Below, piece by piece: positions 62,815 to 64,000 of a stretch of DNA of 64,000 nt (its first letter is position 1; every line of letters begins with the position of its first letter). Source of the stretch: Xylophilus sp. GOD-11R. Lineage in GTDB: Bacteria; Pseudomonadota; Gammaproteobacteria; Burkholderiales; Burkholderiaceae_C. Under the pieces are notes generated by a model that saw only the letters and a program-made list of their open reading frames with translations, was not told the origin of the DNA and ran no database searches. Where the stretch lies: NCBI RefSeq assembly GCF_033546935.1, contig NZ_CP137854.1, forward strand, positions 3,472,001 to 3,536,000, read 5' to 3'. Made by a program: the position numbers and the translations under genes.

Positions 62815-63969
62815 TCAGTTCGGCACCTTGCCTTCGACGCCCTGCACGTAGAACTTGACCCCGCTCAGGAACTTGTCGTCCGCCACGGCGTCCTTGGCCA
62901 GCACTTCCTTGCCGGTGTTGTCCATGATCGGGCCCTTCCAGATCGAGAAGGTGCCGGCCTTCAGGCCCGCCTTGATCTCCTCGACCTTGGCCTTGATCTC
63001 GGCCGGCACGTCGTCGGCGATGGACACCAGGTCGATCGTGCCTTCCTTCACGCCCCACCAGCTGCTGCCGGTGGTCCAGGTGCCTTCCATCTGGTCCTTC
63101 ACCGTCTTGATGTAGTACGGGCCCCAGTTGATGATCGAAGACGCCAGGTGGGCCTTGGGGCCGTAGGCGGTCATGTCCGAATCCCAGCCGAAGGCGCGCT
63201 TGCCCTTTTCCTGCGCTGTCTTGAGCACGGCCGGCGAGTCGGTGTTCTGGAACAGGATGTCGGCGCCGCCGTTGATCAGCGAAGTGGCGGCCTCGGTTTC
63301 CTTGGGCGGGCTGAACCATTCGTTGACCCACACCACTTTGGTCTTGACCTTCGGGTTCACGCTCTGCGCGCCCATGGTGAAGCTGTCGATGTTGCGGATC
63401 ACCTCGGGGATCGGCACCGAGCCGACGATGCCCAGGGTGTTGGTCTTGGTCATCGCGCCCGCGATCACGCCGGCCATGTAGGCGCCTTCGTAGGTGCGGC
63501 TGTCGTAGGTGCGCATGTTGGCCGCGGTCTTGTAGCCGGTGGCGTGTTCGAAGCGCGTGTCCGGGAAGTCGGCCGCGACCTTGAGCATCGGCTCCATGTA
63601 GCCGAAGGTGGTGCCGAACACCATCTTGTTGCCCTGGCTGGCCATGTCGCGCAGCACGCGTTCGGCGTCGGCCGACTCGGGCACGCTCTCGACGAAGCTG
63701 GTGACGATCTTGTCGCCGAATTCCTTCTCGAGCGCCTTGCGGCCGTTGTCGTGCGCGAAGGACCAGCCGCCGTCGCCCACCGGGCCGACATAGGCGAAAG
63801 CGATCTTCAACGGTGCCGATGCGGGTGCCGGCGCGGCCGCTGCCGGCGCGGGAGCCGGTGCGGCGGGCGCGGGTGCCGGCGCTTCCGTCTTGCTGCAGCC
63901 AGCCAGCGCTGCCGCCATGGCGGCGGCGGCGGCGACGTTCAGCAGCGAACGCTTGGTGATCTCGGTCAT
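62815..63969 (-). CDS. BMP family ABC transporter substrate-binding lipoprotein
   Basis: A 384-residue basic-membrane-protein-type binding protein. The start TKRSLLNVAAAAAMAAALAG and lipobox LAGC give a lipidated Cys near residue 25, followed by an Ala/Pro linker (KTEAPAPAPAAPAPAP). The binding fold has IAFAYVGPVGDGGWSFAHDN, FEHATGYKTAANMRTY and the NGGADILFQNTDSPAV region. Relatives (PnrA/Med) carry nucleosides or purines into the cell through an ABC permease. The ABC genes are not seen and may lie beyond the right edge, upstream of this gene. The start is about 30 bases from the window end. Confidence 0.9.
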   Translation of the reverse strand: MTEITKRSLLNVAAAAAMAAALAGCSKTEAPAPAPAAPAPAPAAAAPAPASAPLKIAFAYVGPVGDGGWSFAHDNGRKALEKEFGDKIVTSFVESVPESADAERVLRDMASQGNKMVFGTTFGYMEPMLKVAADFPDTRFEHATGYKTAANMRTYDSRTYEGAYMAGVIAGAMTKTNTLGIVGSVPIPEVIRNIDSFTMGAQSVNPKVKTKVVWVNEWFSPPKETEAATSLINGGADILFQNTDSPAVLKTAQEKGKRAFGWDSDMTAYGPKAHLASSIINWGPYYIKTVKDQMEGTWTTGSSWWGVKEGTIDLVSIADDVPAEIKAKVEEIKAGLKAGTFSIWKGPIMDNTGKEVLAKDAVADDKFLSGVKFYVQGVEGKVPN

Positions 63970-64000
63970 GTCTTCTCTCTCTCGGTTGTTGATCGTTGGA

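Overview
The window is about 64 kb of GC-rich (roughly two thirds G+C by eye) chromosomal DNA from a betaproteobacterium, most likely of the order Burkholderiales and family Comamonadaceae (Variovorax, Acidovorax or Xylophilus-like). The reasons are the gene orders orn / M48 protease / pcd / rsgA, rpsP-rimM-trmD-rplS-NUDIX hydrolase and trxB / ftsK / lolA / rarA, the several Bug/TctC periplasmic binding proteins, and the strong C/G third-position bias. I see no rRNA, tRNA, CRISPR array, prophage or intact insertion sequence. Genus placement is inference.

Layout. (1) 1-4.2 kb: a tightly overlapping plus-strand cluster with the end of a fused dipeptide ABC ATPase, an M20-type N-carbamoyl-amino-acid or allantoate amidohydrolase, a D-2-hydroxyacid dehydrogenase and an N-formylglutamate amidohydrolase. 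(2) 4.2-5.1 kb: gene-free, filled by a long inverted repeat (98-bp core with one mismatch). (3) 5.1-9.2 kb: a chemoreceptor with a C-terminal WETF tail and, diverging from it, a small cluster with an Ala/Ser/Gly-rich protein, an unknown lipoprotein and an orphan FlgH (flagellar L-ring) homologue. (4) 9.3-13 kb: RraA-like aldolase, LigI-like lactonase and two Bug/TctC binding proteins, a possible carboxylate or aromatic-degradation island. (5) 13-22.7 kb: Bcr/CflA efflux pump, PAS-PAS-GGDEF cyclase, DEAD-box helicase, orn, M48 protease, pterin dehydratase, rsgA and hisC. (6) 22.7-26.8 kb: CobD/CbiB-like protein, CoA pyrophosphatase and rplS-trmD-rimM-rpsP with its own terminators. (7) 26.8-33.2 kb: GNAT and TM2 genes, Pit phosphate transporter with its DUF47 partner, and the livHMGF branched-chain amino-acid transporter without a binding-protein gene. 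(8) 33.3-41.3 kb: rarA, an AT-richer alpha/beta hydrolase with its own promoter and dyad, lolA, ftsK, a Crp-family regulator, trxB and rpmB-rpmG. (9) 41.5-51.2 kb: infA, a MocR-type regulator diverging from a DUF2917-like gene, a fatty-acid desaturase, rsmB, an OmpR-type two-component system diverging from an EF-hand protein, purN, yceH and an HNH endonuclease. (10) 51.4-64 kb: ribF-ileS-lspA, a Na/Pi cotransporter, a lone receiver protein, an SBF-like transporter with a divergent LysR regulator, a quinone oxidoreductase, an EamA exporter, a small lipoprotein and a BMP-type binding lipoprotein.

Most of the window is conserved housekeeping DNA. The parts least explained by known systems are the orphan-FlgH cluster, the EF-hand protein opposite the two-component system, the hydrolase whose nucleophile Ser is Cys, the MocR/DUF2917 pair with repeated GATACRG boxes, and the long inverted repeat. 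All motif, promoter and terminator calls come from reading the sequence; no database search was run.
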